Part shown: in pieces, positions 9,781 through 19,102 of the stretch
How positions within the stretch are numbered: position 1 is the stretch's first letter
Layout of the letters: each line of letters begins with the position of its first letter
NCBI GenBank assembly: GCA_017984215.1
Contig: JAGOAA010000001.1
Location: 62,001-126,000, forward strand
Direction of reading: 5' to 3'
Length of the DNA stretch: 64,000 nucleotides
Source of the DNA: Cytophagaceae bacterium
GTDB lineage: Bacteria; Bacteroidota; Bacteroidia; Cytophagales; Spirosomataceae
Notes under the pieces: model-generated
The model's database searches: none
Told to the model about the DNA's origin: nothing
The model's input: the letters and a program-made list of their open reading frames with translations, nothing else
Position numbers and translations under genes: made by a program

Positions 9781-12524
9781 GAAAACTGCTTTGTTTATTA
9801 CTTTGTTGTTTATCATTGAATGGCTGGGCACAGTCTACTTTATTAGACCAAAATCCATTTTCATTGAAATTTTACAAGATTTCAATGAAAGCCGCGCCGT
9901 TAGACTTATACTTTCCGGCAGGTTTTGATTCTGTTGCTCAGGTGACTGCCCGTGAACTTGAGGCAAGTTGGGCGAAAACTGGCTCAGGCTTTCCTAAAAA
10001 TACACGCCGATTTCCTATTCTATTACAAAATCAAGGCTTGGTCTCGAATGGCTTTGTCAGCCTTTTCGCACCACGAGCTGAGTTTTTAACCACACCGAGT
10101 CAGGACGCTGCTTTGTTGGGGACAAATGATTGGTTGCCTCTCTTGGTGAGTCATGAACTGCGACATGTGCATCAAAATAATGCAGCTAAACAGGGTTTGG
10201 CTCGTTGGGTCTATGGTATTTTTGGTGCCTATGGGCAAGCTGTTTACAGTAATTTGCTGATTCCAAATTGGCTTTGGGAGGGCGATGCAGTGGAAACAGA
10301 ATCGCACTTGAATGCGATGGGTCGGTCTCAGATACCCCAATTTAAATTACCATTAAAGGCCTATTTAGCTACCTACGGAGTACCTAATTATGCCAAAATG
10401 ATGGGTAAGTCTTACCAGCATTTGGTTCCTAATCATTATGTTTTTGGGCAGTATCTAAGCCAACAAATGACGAAGGATTTTGGTGAAACGTTCATTCCCA
10501 GTTTATGGCAGTCGGCGCTGAATCATCCAACCTTATTTAGCTTTTCAAAACAGTTTAAAAAACGTACAGGTAAGTCAATTGACCACTACGCTACTGACGC
10601 TTTCGAAAAGTTAACGGCTCAGGATTCCGCCTCTGTGACTAAGAAACAAGGATACACACAATATTTGTACCCCAATGTCTTAGCAGATGGTCGAATCATC
10701 GCGTTGAAAAGTGGTTTTTCGGATATCAGGCAATTGGTCGAAATAAAGCAAGGAAAAGAGCGCCGACTTACCTATCTCGGCCCGATGATTGATGCGTCGA
10801 TGTTAAGTGCCTCGAATGAGTTTGTTGTTTGGTCTGAGCTTGTTTATCATCCACGCTGGGGGCAAAAACAACAATCTCGTCTCGTTTTTTACTCGTTGAA
10901 AAGCGGTCAAAAAATGTTTTGGGGAGTTCATGAAAAGTGGATAAGTCCGAGTATTTCTTCTGACTCAAAATACGTTTCCTTTATTCATTTAAAGGAAAAT
11001 GGCCAATCTTCAATAATGGTCTATGATCGTGCGCATCGCCAGGTTATTTCAAAAATAGTAGCTAAAAGTGGTGAGCAGTTTCTTCAACCTCGCATCAATA
11101 GGGATGGTACATTAGTTTACATCGTTAAATATGCGGGTAATAAATCCGTTTGTATTTGGGATTACGTGCAACAGAAAGAAATTTTTCGAAAGGATTTTGG
11201 CCAACATAATATAGCACATCCGACTATTGAGGGTAATTGGATCTATATGAATTACCCGGCTGGCGAGGTAGACCAGATCGCCCGAATAAATCGCTTGGAT
11301 GACCGATTTGAAATTATGACGAAGGATCGTTTTGGGGCCTATTTTGGAAATTGTACATCCGACTCTTTGACATATTCGGCTTATACCGCAGCAGGTCATA
11401 AGATCGTTAGCGTTCCGTTGAAACCAATGTCCGTTGATTTAGCTATTCATTCACTTGAAAGTAAAAAGGATTCATTGCAGCATTCTTTTCCCGTTAAATT
11501 GGTTTCAAAATGGAATTTAATCAATCCATTTACTTGGGTACCCGTGCTAAGCTCTACAGGAAATCAATTGGAGTATAGTATCCAGTCAAGAGATGTATTT
11601 AATTCTTTGCAGGCATCAGCGGGTATTCGATATGAAATGAATGAAAGGCGTTTGAATCAATTTGCCCGTCTATCCTACCAGGCATGGTTTCCAATTATCG
11701 ATGTTAATTATCAATCCAGCAACCGTCAAACGCAATTATATATTGATAATAAAAAGCCTTTAGACAGTTTAAGGGTTGACCAATGGAAGCAACAAACGTG
11801 GGATATAGGATTTCGAATTCCATTTAATCTAACGCATGGTGCATATCAGGAATTCTTACAGATTGGATCCAATATTGGTTTGCTCAATGTAAGCGGTTAT
11901 GATTTGACTAAACGCTATTATTCTGAACCGTTTAATGGAAATTATAGCTTTGTGAAACATCAGTTTTATTACAGCAAATTGTTAAGTAAAAGTTTGTGGG
12001 ATGTTCAATCGCGAAAAGGATTTGTATTACAAGCGAATTGGAATGGTATTCCTTTCAAACAGAAGTTGCAGAATGAATTGTGGAATATCCAGGCACAAAT
12101 TTATCTGCCCGGACCATTAAAGCATGATGGATTTTTGTTGCGTTATGCATACCAACAAGAATCCGCGGGTAATTATCGCTTCGGCAGTTCTATATATTTT
12201 CCCCGAGGGTACCTATACACTTCATTTAATCAGTTATCAACCTTGGGATTAGATTACCGTTTCCCAATTAAGAATACGGACATTCGTGTGGGGCGCTTAC
12301 TCTATATTAGCCGTCTAAAGGGTAATGTTTTTGGTGATTTAGGTATGGGGAAGGATAAATTGGATCGAAAAGCACAATCCTTTCATGCATTCGGTGTAGA
12401 TTTGTTGGCCCAATTTCATGCATTAAGATTTTCGCAAGGATTTGAATTAGGAGTTCGAGCCTTGTATGTTGCTGAAAGTAAATCTTGGGCTATTGTTCCA
12501 TTGGTAATAGATATCGGATTTTGA
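9747..12524 (+). CDS. Predicted surface protein: HExxH metallopeptidase domain, PD40-like propeller, C-terminal beta-barrel
   Basis: A 925-residue exported protein. From the ATG the signal peptide has an odd polar start; a GTG at 9771 would give a cleaner one (VLRKLLCLLLCCLSLNGWAQ). HELRH at 136-140 is a zinc-metallopeptidase motif, and WEGDAVETE at 177-185 supplies a downstream glutamate (E178 or E183) at gluzincin spacing. About residues 300-560 show repeated PD40/TolB-like strands (SPSISSDSKYVSF, QPRINRDGTLVYI). The last about 330 residues are alternating beta-strands ending in aromatic Phe, as outer-membrane barrels do. The domain order is read from sequence; enzymatic activity is inference. 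The stop overlaps the probable start of the following lipoprotein gene. Confidence 0.8.
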   Translation: MANRASIEVVLRKLLCLLLCCLSLNGWAQSTLLDQNPFSLKFYKISMKAAPLDLYFPAGFDSVAQVTARELEASWAKTGSGFPKNTRRFPILLQNQGLVSNGFVSLFAPRAEFLTTPSQDAALLGTNDWLPLLVSHELRHVHQNNAAKQGLARWVYGIFGAYGQAVYSNLLIPNWLWEGDAVETESHLNAMGRSQIPQFKLPLKAYLATYGVPNYAKMMGKSYQHLVPNHYVFGQYLSQQMTKDFGETFIPSLWQSALNHPTLFSFSKQFKKRTGKSIDHYATDAFEKLTAQDSASVTKKQGYTQYLYPNVLADGRIIALKSGFSDIRQLVEIKQGKERRLTYLGPMIDASMLSASNEFVVWSELVYHPRWGQKQQSRLVFYSLKSGQKMFWGVHEKWISPSISSDSKYVSFIHLKENGQSSIMVYDRAHRQVISKIVAKSGEQFLQPRINRDGTLVYIVKYAGNKSVCIWDYVQQKEIFRKDFGQHNIAHPTIEGNWIYMNYPAGEVDQIARINRLDDRFEIMTKDRFGAYFGNCTSDSLTYSAYTAAGHKIVSVPLKPMSVDLAIHSLESKKDSLQHSFPVKLVSKWNLINPFTWVPVLSSTGNQLEYSIQSRDVFNSLQASAGIRYEMNERRLNQFARLSYQAWFPIIDVNYQSSNRQTQLYIDNKKPLDSLRVDQWKQQTWDIGFRIPFNLTHGAYQEFLQIGSNIGLLNVSGYDLTKRYYSEPFNGNYSFVKHQFYYSKLLSKSLWDVQSRKGFVLQANWNGIPFKQKLQNELWNIQAQIYLPGPLKHDGFLLRYAYQQESAGNYRFGSSIYFPRGYLYTSFNQLSTLGLDYRFPIKNTDIRVGRLLYISRLKGNVFGDLGMGKDKLDRKAQSFHAFGVDLLAQFHALRFSQGFELGVRALYVAESKSWAIVPLVIDIGF

Positions 12525-13591
12525 TTTATCGTCTCATATTTCTCGTAGGAATCTCTTTATTTTTTGTGGCTTGTGAAAAGGAGCAAGACACTAAGGGTGA
12601 AACGATACCTCCTGCTGCTATTTTTCAGAAATCACAAAAGCCTGAATTGATTGTTGCTTACTTGACGAATCTCTTAGAAAATCAGGATGGGGCTAATCTT
12701 TATTATCTAAGATCTAAAGCTTATTTTGACTTACGCGCCTATCAAAAAGCTGAAATAGATATTGAAAAAGCATTGAGCCAAGTACCTGGTGATGTGGATT
12801 ATTTGTTGCTATCAGCGCTCATAAAAAGGCAATTAGGCATGTTTTCAGAGGCAATTGAGGATGCCAAATTGGTTGAGTCGAGTGGTATTACTTCGGCCAA
12901 ATTATTTCAAATTTTAGCTGACTTGCATTTCGCAATACACGAGAAAAAGCTTGGGTTTTTATACATCCGTAAATTGGAAAAGGCGGGTCTACCTAAGTCG
13001 GAACGCCCATATGTGGAATTCATGAAACGGCAGTTTCGCTCAGATAGTTTAGGCGCGTATCAAGCGGTAAGATTAGTCGATATTCAACATCCTGATTTAG
13101 CGCATGCTTATTTTGCATACCAAATTGGTCTTATTTCTAACTTAAACTACCAAAAGCAAATTTTAGGTGAATTAAAGAAGTTTCCGCTTGACCCCTATCT
13201 GATGTTTTCTTGGGGACAGTTTTTGGTACATATGGGTCAATATGGTCAGGCAGAGAAGGTTTTCAAGCAGAGTATTGCTTGGATGCCCCAACAAGCTTTT
13301 GTCCGTCTTTATGTAGCGCGCTATTATTTAGAACGAAATCAATACGATTTGGTTGACAATATCCTTTCTCCTATTCAATCCAATGGCCTTTTTGCCAGGG
13401 ATGTACTTTATTTAAAAGTATTGGGCACATTAAATCGAGGTCAAAAATCAAAAAGTATTTCCTTGTTGGATTCTATTCGAAAGGTGTATGCGACCGATGG
13501 TCGATTTACTATTTTGTATGATCGATTGGTTGGGAAAAAACCGGATTCAGTTAATTCGACACTTGATTCGACCCAACAAATTGTCCCATAA
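12521..13591 (+). CDS. TPR-repeat lipoprotein
   Basis: A TTG start at 12521 overlapping the upstream TGA (TTGA) gives a compact lipoprotein signal, IYRLIFLVGISLFFVAC, with the lipidated Cys at 18. A longer frame from the TTG at 12485 would add 12 residues out of character for a signal peptide, so 12521 is preferred (356 residues). The mature part is helical with tetratricopeptide-like repeats, for example LRSKAYFDLRAYQKAEIDIEKAL and SWGQFLVHMGQYGQAEKVFKQSI. It probably acts as a periplasmic-side scaffold anchored to a membrane. The start/stop overlap suggests it works with the HELRH surface protein. Confidence 0.82.
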   Translation: MIYRLIFLVGISLFFVACEKEQDTKGETIPPAAIFQKSQKPELIVAYLTNLLENQDGANLYYLRSKAYFDLRAYQKAEIDIEKALSQVPGDVDYLLLSALIKRQLGMFSEAIEDAKLVESSGITSAKLFQILADLHFAIHEKKLGFLYIRKLEKAGLPKSERPYVEFMKRQFRSDSLGAYQAVRLVDIQHPDLAHAYFAYQIGLISNLNYQKQILGELKKFPLDPYLMFSWGQFLVHMGQYGQAEKVFKQSIAWMPQQAFVRLYVARYYLERNQYDLVDNILSPIQSNGLFARDVLYLKVLGTLNRGQKSKSISLLDSIRKVYATDGRFTILYDRLVGKKPDSVNSTLDSTQQIVP

Positions 13592-13630
13592 TTTTCCGCT
13601 CTTTTCGGGTTTAAAATGAAGGTAAATTCG

Positions 13631-13638
13631 TACCTTCG
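13631..13638 (+). promoter_or_regulatory. Candidate -7 element of thrS
   Basis: TACCTTCG is one mismatch from TAnnTTTG and ends 14 bases before the thrS ATG. A TTCG possible -33 element lies about 23 bases upstream, a somewhat long spacer. Confidence 0.4.
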
Positions 13639-13652
13639 CAAAAATTTTTTAT

Positions 13653-15593
13653 ATGATTAAGATATCTTTTCCAGACGGACAAGTTCGTGAATTTGAAAAA
13701 GGAGTAACACCCATGGATGTTGCCTTGTCAATTTCGGAAGGTTTAGCGCGTAATGTATTGGCGGCTAAATTGAACGGTGATGTAGTCGATGCCTCTACTC
13801 CAATTGAATCAGATGCAAGTTTGCAGTTATTAACTTGGAATGATGAGGATGGGAAAAAGACATTTTGGCATTCATCTGCTCACTTGATGGCTGAGGCGAT
13901 TGAGGCATTGTATCCTGGAACGAAGTTTGGTATTGGACCTGCGATTGAAAATGGGTTTTATTATGACATCGATTTAGGAGGTAAAGAATTTGGTTCAGAT
14001 CAATTCAAGGAAATCGAGGATAAGATGGTTGAGTTGGCTCGCCAAAAGAGCGCGTATGTGCGTAAGTCGGTATCTAAATCGGATGCAATTGCTTACTTCA
14101 CAGAGAAAGATGATGAATATAAATTAGAATTGTTAGAAGGTTTATCTGACGGTTCTATTACGTTTTACAGTCAAGGTAATTTTACCGATTTATGTCGGGG
14201 ACCTCACATTCCTTCGACCGGATTTATTAAATCAGTGAAGCTTTTAAGTGTCGCGGGAGCCTATTGGCGTGGCGATGAAAAGCGTAAGCAAATGACGCGT
14301 ATTTATGCGATTACGTTTCCCAAAGCAAAAGAATTAGAAGAGTATTTGTTTTTATTGGAAGAGGCGAAGCGACGTGATCACCGGAAATTGGGTAAGGAAT
14401 TAGAGCTTTTTGCTTTCTCGGAAAAGGTCGGCATGGGTCTGCCTTTATGGTTGCCGAAAGGAACCATTTTGCGTGAACGTTTGGAGAATTTCTTAAAGCG
14501 TGCGCAAGTTCGTGCGGGCTACTCCCCTGTTGTGACACCTCATATTGCTAGTAAAGAGTTGTATGTGACTTCAGGTCACTATGCGAAATATGGCAAGGAT
14601 TCTTTTCAGCCGATCCATACACCGGATGAGGGCGAAGAGTATCTGTTGAAGCCGATGAACTGCCCGCATCATTGCGAGATTTACAAGACAAAGCCACGTT
14701 CTTACAAGGATTTGCCTTTGCGTTTGGCGGAGTTTGGAACGGTTTATCGTTACGAACAATCCGGTGAATTGCATGGATTGACTCGTGTACGTGGATTTAC
14801 ACAGGATGATGCGCATATTTTCTGTCGGCCAGACCAGGTGGAAGAAGAGTTCATGAAGGTAATTGATTTGGTACTTTATGTATTCAAAGCCTTGGGTTTC
14901 AACGAATATTCCGCACAGGTTTCCTTGCGTGATCGTGAGAATCGTGAAAAATACATTGGAAACGATGAGGATTGGGATCGTGCGGAACAAGCCATTATTA
15001 AAACGGCGGAATTGAAAGGTTTGCCTACCGTTGTTGAGTATGGTGAGGCAGCATTTTATGGTCCTAAGTTAGACTTTATGGTACGCGATGCCTTAGGTCG
15101 TAAATGGCAATTAGGTACGATTCAGGTGGATTATCAATTACCTCAACGATTTGAGTTGGAGTATACAGGTTCCGACAATCAAAAACATCGTCCGGTGATG
15201 ATTCACCGTGCGCCTTTTGGTTCACTGGAACGATTTGTAGCAATTTTGATTGAGAATACAGCGGGGAATTTCCCATTGTGGTTATCTCCTGATCAATTAG
15301 CTGTATTGCCTATCTCAGAGAAATACGAAGATTACGCGAATGAGGTCTATTTGCGATTGCAAGAGCGCGATTTACGTGGTTACGTGGATCATCGGAACGA
15401 GAAAATGGGTCGTAAGATTCGTGACGCGGAGGTTGGTAAAGTACCATTCATGATCATTGTGGGTGAGAAAGAGCAGGCTGATGGCATGGTGAGTATTCGT
15501 AAGAAAGGTGAAGGCGATTTAGGAATGATGAGTTTGGATGCCTTTATGGCATTGGCTGGTGAGGAAATAAACCAACATTCTTATTCTAATTAG
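13653..15593 (+). CDS. thrS: Threonyl-tRNA synthetase
   Basis: Class II synthetase charging tRNA-Thr; 646 residues, full length. Domains in order are an N-terminal TGS domain (about 1-60), the editing domain with [11 protein letters not shown] and the CRGPHIP motif, the catalytic core, and a C-terminal anticodon-binding domain (about 545-640). The core has zinc-ligand Cys/His in [10 protein letters not shown], motif 2 around [16 protein letters not shown], and motif 3 near [12 protein letters not shown]. The gene order thrS-infC-rpmI-rplT is the widely conserved arrangement. A separate promoter precedes infC. Confidence 0.98.
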   Translation: MIKISFPDGQVREFEKGVTPMDVALSISEGLARNVLAAKLNGDVVDASTPIESDASLQLLTWNDEDGKKTFWHSSAHLMAEAIEALYPGTKFGIGPAIENGFYYDIDLGGKEFGSDQFKEIEDKMVELARQKSAYVRKSVSKSDAIAYFTEKDDEYKLELLEGLSDGSITFYSQGNFTDLCRGPHIPSTGFIKSVKLLSVAGAYWRGDEKRKQMTRIYAITFPKAKELEEYLFLLEEAKRRDHRKLGKELELFAFSEKVGMGLPLWLPKGTILRERLENFLKRAQVRAGYSPVVTPHIASKELYVTSGHYAKYGKDSFQPIHTPDEGEEYLLKPMNCPHHCEIYKTKPRSYKDLPLRLAEFGTVYRYEQSGELHGLTRVRGFTQDDAHIFCRPDQVEEEFMKVIDLVLYVFKALGFNEYSAQVSLRDRENREKYIGNDEDWDRAEQAIIKTAELKGLPTVVEYGEAAFYGPKLDFMVRDALGRKWQLGTIQVDYQLPQRFELEYTGSDNQKHRPVMIHRAPFGSLERFVAILIENTAGNFPLWLSPDQLAVLPISEKYEDYANEVYLRLQERDLRGYVDHRNEKMGRKIRDAEVGKVPFMIIVGEKEQADGMVSIRKKGEGDLGMMSLDAFMALAGEEINQHSYSN

Positions 15594-15629
15594 AAATAAC
15601 TGATTATTTAAGCGCTTGGCCAATATTTG

Positions 15630-15661
15630 TTTGCATTTACGCGCTTTTTAAATTAGCTTCG
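15630..15661 (+). promoter_or_regulatory. Promoter of infC
   Basis: TTTG (15630-15633) and TAGCTTCG (15654-15661) are separated by 20 bases, the spacing expected for -33/-7 promoters of Bacteroidota; the -7 element has one mismatch. The implied start site leaves a leader of about 25-28 bases. Confidence 0.55.
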
Positions 15662-15693
15662 AAGTGATTTTTATTTAAACCAAATTATAATTT

Positions 15694-16254
15694 ATGGCTT
15701 TACGCCCCAACAACAATTACCGAGGAAATAAGCGAGAAGAGGAACCGTATCGAATTAATCAATTGATTCGTGGTGTCGAAGAAGTTCGATTAGTAGGTGA
15801 AAACATTGAGATTGGTGTTTATCCTTTTGCGAAAGCGTTGGCAATTGCTGAGTCTCAAAACTTGGATTTGGTTGAAATTTCGCCCAAAGCTGTACCTCCT
15901 GTGTGTAAAGTTATTGATTATGCGAAGTTTAAGTATGATCAAAAGAAAAAGCAGAAGGAAATCAAAGCCAATGCGACTAAGACCGTTATTAAGGAAATTC
16001 GTTTTGGTCCTAACACGGATGAGCACGATTTCAACTTTAAGTTGAAACATGCTGTGAACTTCCTTAAAGAAGGTGCTAAGGTAAAAGCTTATGTGCACTT
16101 TGTAGGTCGTACGATTGTATTCAAAGAGCGTGGCGAAATGCTATTGCTTAATTTTGCCAAAGGTTTGGAAGATGTTGGTAAGCCCGACGATATGCCTAAG
16201 TTAGAAGGTAAGCGTATGAGCATCATTTTCTCTCCTAAAGTGGCGAAGAAATAA
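15694..16254 (+). CDS. infC: Translation initiation factor IF-3
   Basis: IF-3 binds the 30S subunit, promotes subunit dissociation and checks the start codon. The 186 residues include the N-domain ([18 protein letters not shown]) and the linker followed by the C-domain ([23 protein letters not shown]). It starts with ATG rather than the rare AUU seen in enterobacteria, so the E. coli type of start-codon autoregulation is not evident here. A short basic extension precedes the N-domain. It has its own promoter upstream. Confidence 0.98.
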   Translation: MALRPNNNYRGNKREEEPYRINQLIRGVEEVRLVGENIEIGVYPFAKALAIAESQNLDLVEISPKAVPPVCKVIDYAKFKYDQKKKQKEIKANATKTVIKEIRFGPNTDEHDFNFKLKHAVNFLKEGAKVKAYVHFVGRTIVFKERGEMLLLNFAKGLEDVGKPDDMPKLEGKRMSIIFSPKVAKK

Positions 16255-16290
16255 TTTTACTAATTGAGTGGAATTTCGAGGTAATATTGT

Positions 16291-16298
16291 TACTTTTG
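16291..16298 (+). promoter_or_regulatory. Candidate -7 element of rpmI-rplT
   Basis: TACTTTTG is a full match to TAnnTTTG, 32 bases before the rpmI ATG. A clear -33 element at proper spacing is not seen. Confidence 0.45.
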
Positions 16299-16330
16299 CA
16301 TTCCAATTTTTACATTTAATAATTTAAAGA

Positions 16331-16525
16331 ATGCCAAAAATTAAAACCAACTCTGGAGCTAAGAAACGCTTCAAAGTAACGGGAACTGGTAAGATCAAGC
16401 GTAAACATGCTTTTCACAGCCATATCCTTACTAAAAAAACAACGAAACAAAAGCGTAATTTAGTTCACGCAACTCTAGTTTCACCAGCTGATATGGATCG
16501 CGTTAACTTAATGTTAGGTCTTTAA
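16331..16525 (+). CDS. rpmI: 50S ribosomal protein L35
   Basis: A 64-residue, strongly basic ribosomal protein with the family signature near the N-terminus ([19 protein letters not shown]) and the [14 protein letters not shown] segment. It is in the canonical place between infC and rplT. Confidence 0.98.
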   Translation: MPKIKTNSGAKKRFKVTGTGKIKRKHAFHSHILTKKTTKQKRNLVHATLVSPADMDRVNLMLGL

Positions 16526-16608
16526 TTATCAGTTTAGTTATTGTTAAACCAGAAAGAAGGCAAAAAAAGTAATCGAGAGATTCGCCTCATTTCAAAAAAC
16601 AAAAAATT

Positions 16609-16953
16609 ATGCCAAGAAGTGTCAATCACGTAGCCTCAAGAGCTAGAAGAAAGAAAATCCTTAAGTTAGCGAAAGGATTTTACGGTCGCGGAAAAAACGT
16701 TTGGACTGTAGCAAAAAACAAAGTAGAGAAAGGTTTGCAATATGCATACCGCGATCGTAAAGTTAAGAAAAGAGATTTTCGTGGGCTTTGGATCCAACGT
16801 ATCAATGCAGCAGCTCGCCAAGAAGGTTTGTCTTATTCAGCTTTCATGGGTAAATATAACAAGTCTGGTATGGCTTTAAACCGTAAGGTATTAGCCGATT
16901 TAGCAATGAATCACCCAGAAGCTTTTAAAGCAGTTGTCAAAAAACTTGCTTAG
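16609..16953 (+). CDS. rplT: 50S ribosomal protein L20
   Basis: A 114-residue ribosomal assembly protein. The N-terminal extension [18 protein letters not shown] and the globular part with [15 protein letters not shown] are diagnostic. It lies 83 bases after rpmI; no pseudoknot-type L20 leader could be recognised by eye. A strong intrinsic terminator follows 10 bases after the stop. Confidence 0.98.
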   Translation: MPRSVNHVASRARRKKILKLAKGFYGRGKNVWTVAKNKVEKGLQYAYRDRKVKKRDFRGLWIQRINAAARQEGLSYSAFMGKYNKSGMALNRKVLADLAMNHPEAFKAVVKKLA

Positions 16954-16963
16954 TTAGCAAATG

Positions 16964-16994
16964 AAAGTCCCGATTTATTCGGGACTTTTTTTTT
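16964..16994 (+). terminator. Rho-independent terminator of rpmI-rplT
   Basis: A 10-bp stem (AAAGTCCCGA / TCGGGACTTT, 16964-16973 with 16979-16988), a 5-base loop and an uninterrupted T run to 16994. Confidence 0.93.
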
Positions 16995-17000
16995 ATCCCC

Positions 17001-17008
17001 TATCTTTG
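17001..17008 (+). promoter_or_regulatory. -7 element of the cysteine desulfurase operon
   Basis: TATCTTTG is a perfect TAnnTTTG match just after the rplT terminator. TTCG at 16978-16981, 19 bases upstream inside the hairpin, could be a weak -33 element. The element lies downstream of the in-frame ATG at 16961 and so argues for the TTG start at 17027. Confidence 0.55.
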
Positions 17009-17026
17009 TTATCAATTCGTATAACA

Positions 17027-18142
17027 TTGAAAAAGCCCATTTATTTCGATTATGCTTCCACCACACCGGTACACCCGGATGTGTTAAAAGTCATGATGCC
17101 CTATTTCACGGAAGAATTTGGGAATGCAGGCTCTAACCAACATTATTATGGATGGGCGGCTGACGAGGCCGTAGAATCAGCTAGAAAGAAAATTAGTTCT
17201 TATTTTGGTGTTCCTGCGCGCCAACTCGTTTTTACTTCAGGCGCCACAGAATCTAATAATTTAGCCATTCAGGGATATTTGAAAGACAAACATCCTGGGC
17301 ATCTGATTACTTCTTGTATCGAGCATAAGGCTGTCCTTCAGATTTTTCAAACTTTGGAGGCTCAAGGTTGGGCTGTTACCTATCTGCAACCTAATGATTC
17401 GGGGTGTATTGAAGTTTCTTCTGTTCAACAGGCCATTCGATCTGATACTGTATTGATTTCTTTGATGATAGTCAATAATGAAACGGGAAATGTGACTGAT
17501 TTTCAATCCATCACTAAAATTTGTCGTGAGGTAGCTATTTGTTTTCACGCTGATGCTACCCAAGCGCTTGGGAAGCTTGATTTAGCGCATAATCCTTATT
17601 TGCCTGATATCATTAGTTTCTCCGGGCATAAGATCTATGGTCCTAAAGGGATAGGTGGTTTGGTATTTAACTCTCCCTCTTTGATTCGTCCTTTTATGTA
17701 CGGTGGTGGTCAAGAACGTGGACTACGTCCAGGGACTGTGCCTGTTCAACAAGTCGTTGCTTTATCAGCTTGTTTTGATTTGTTTCCAGCCTTAATCGAG
17801 TCGATGCCTGTGATTCAAAATTACAAGGATAAAATACTTCAAGAATTACTTACAAATCATATCGTTAATTCTGCTGACAATCAGTCGGTTGCACATATAT
17901 TCAGCTTGTCTTTTCCAAACTTGGATTGGGAAGAATTGTATCGGAAAATTCCGTTGATTGCCGTTTCCAATGGATCGGCTTGTAATGCTAAATCTCAATT
18001 GCCTTCACACGTCATGAAAGCACATGGCCATGCTGATTCGTTAGCATTAGCAACAATTCGAATTTCATTGAGTTATCTTACCAAAGAGTCTGACATTGAT
18101 TTCTTAATTGATTATTTGAACAGTCAATTGCCGCATAGATGA
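17027..18142 (+). CDS. Cysteine desulfurase, NifS/IscS-like (class V aminotransferase fold)
   Basis: PLP enzyme taking sulfur from cysteine. The frame is open from an ATG at 16961, but that ATG lies in the rplT terminator and upstream of the likely promoter. TTG at 17027 gives 371 residues beginning KKPIYFDYASTTPVHPD, the normal NifS start. PLP-binding residues include the SGATESNN loop, HADATQ and the Schiff-base Lys202 in SGHKIYGPKG. The active-site Cys319 is in NGSACNAKS. The gene overlaps the XdhC-like gene by 4 bases (ATGA) and no IscU/SufU scaffold is nearby. That context suggests delivery of sulfur to molybdenum cofactor rather than general Fe-S assembly; this is inference. Confidence 0.9.
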   Translation: MKKPIYFDYASTTPVHPDVLKVMMPYFTEEFGNAGSNQHYYGWAADEAVESARKKISSYFGVPARQLVFTSGATESNNLAIQGYLKDKHPGHLITSCIEHKAVLQIFQTLEAQGWAVTYLQPNDSGCIEVSSVQQAIRSDTVLISLMIVNNETGNVTDFQSITKICREVAICFHADATQALGKLDLAHNPYLPDIISFSGHKIYGPKGIGGLVFNSPSLIRPFMYGGGQERGLRPGTVPVQQVVALSACFDLFPALIESMPVIQNYKDKILQELLTNHIVNSADNQSVAHIFSLSFPNLDWEELYRKIPLIAVSNGSACNAKSQLPSHVMKAHGHADSLALATIRISLSYLTKESDIDFLIDYLNSQLPHR

Positions 18143-19101
18143 AAGAATTATTAGTCATTCTGGCTCAGCTAGAAATATTGCTGAAGGGTGGAGAATCAAT
18201 TGCATTAGCAACTGTTGTACATGTGGATGGTTCTGCATACCGTAGGCCAGGTGCCCGTATGTTAATTGATTCTCAGGGGAATTGGTGGGGAGGAATCAGT
18301 GGAGGTTGTTTAGAAGGCGATTTGCTGAAGAAAGCCCAATTAGCCATGTTTCAACAATCCATCAAACGAATCACTTACGACACGCGCGAAGATGATCCGT
18401 TTCAATTGGGTGTTGGTTTAGGTTGTCAGGGATTGATCGAGATTGTAATTGATCCCATACGTGCGAATATTGAACGTGTAAAAGATTCCCTAGAAAGACA
18501 AATTAATTCAGGTTTGCCAGGATTTATGCGTTCGCAATGGGTGGAGGATGTATTGCATATTTCTCAAATTGAACAATCTCTGGCTGCTTGGGATGAAGGC
18601 CAACAAGTTTTTACGGAGTATTTACCTGCTCGGACGCGTATTTGGGTTGTTGGCAATCAATTTGATGCTTCAAGCTTAATTGAATTATGCTTGAATTTAG
18701 CTTGGGAAGTGCATTGGGTTGGAAATACATCAAAGATGCGAAAAGATCTTCAGGTTCGTGTTGCTGCATGTTATGATTGGGATGGTGTATCAGGACTTAA
18801 ATCGAGTGATTGTTTGGTTCTTATGACACACGATTTTGATCGAGATGTTCAATTCTTAAATCAATACGTTAGTCATCAAACTTTTCAGTACCTGGGAATT
18901 CTAGGACCGACAAAGCGATTTGATCGTTTACAAAAACAATTAAGCTGTCAGCTAGTTTCTGATATATCAAGTCCAGTCGGTTTGGATGTCGGAGCTGAAG
19001 GACCTGAAGAAATAGCCATAGCCGTGGTAGCTGAGATATTAGCTGTTCAAAATAACCGAGATGGACAGCGATTAAAATATAGATTAAAAACAATTCATTA
19101 A
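18139..19101 (+). CDS. XdhC/CoxI family protein
   Basis: Probable molybdenum-cofactor chaperone for insertion of sulfurated cofactor into a xanthine dehydrogenase-family enzyme. The N-terminal XdhC/CoxI part has LATVVHVDGSAYRRPGARM and WWGGISGGCLEGDL. Its cysteine in GGCLEG, and LGVGLGCQG later on, are conserved in the family. The C-terminal Rossmann-like part starts near residue 165 (RIWVVGNQFDASSL) and includes LGILGPTKRFDRL. No molybdenum hydroxylase gene is within the window. The start overlaps the cysteine desulfurase stop. Confidence 0.88.
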   Translation: MKELLVILAQLEILLKGGESIALATVVHVDGSAYRRPGARMLIDSQGNWWGGISGGCLEGDLLKKAQLAMFQQSIKRITYDTREDDPFQLGVGLGCQGLIEIVIDPIRANIERVKDSLERQINSGLPGFMRSQWVEDVLHISQIEQSLAAWDEGQQVFTEYLPARTRIWVVGNQFDASSLIELCLNLAWEVHWVGNTSKMRKDLQVRVAACYDWDGVSGLKSSDCLVLMTHDFDRDVQFLNQYVSHQTFQYLGILGPTKRFDRLQKQLSCQLVSDISSPVGLDVGAEGPEEIAIAVVAEILAVQNNRDGQRLKYRLKTIH

Positions 19102-19102
19102 G

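Noticed and set aside
15611..15652. Long-loop hairpin AAGCGC...GCGCTT as a thrS terminator
   Set aside because: The loop exceeds 25 bases and contains the infC promoter; AAGCGCTT alone is self-complementary, so the match means little.
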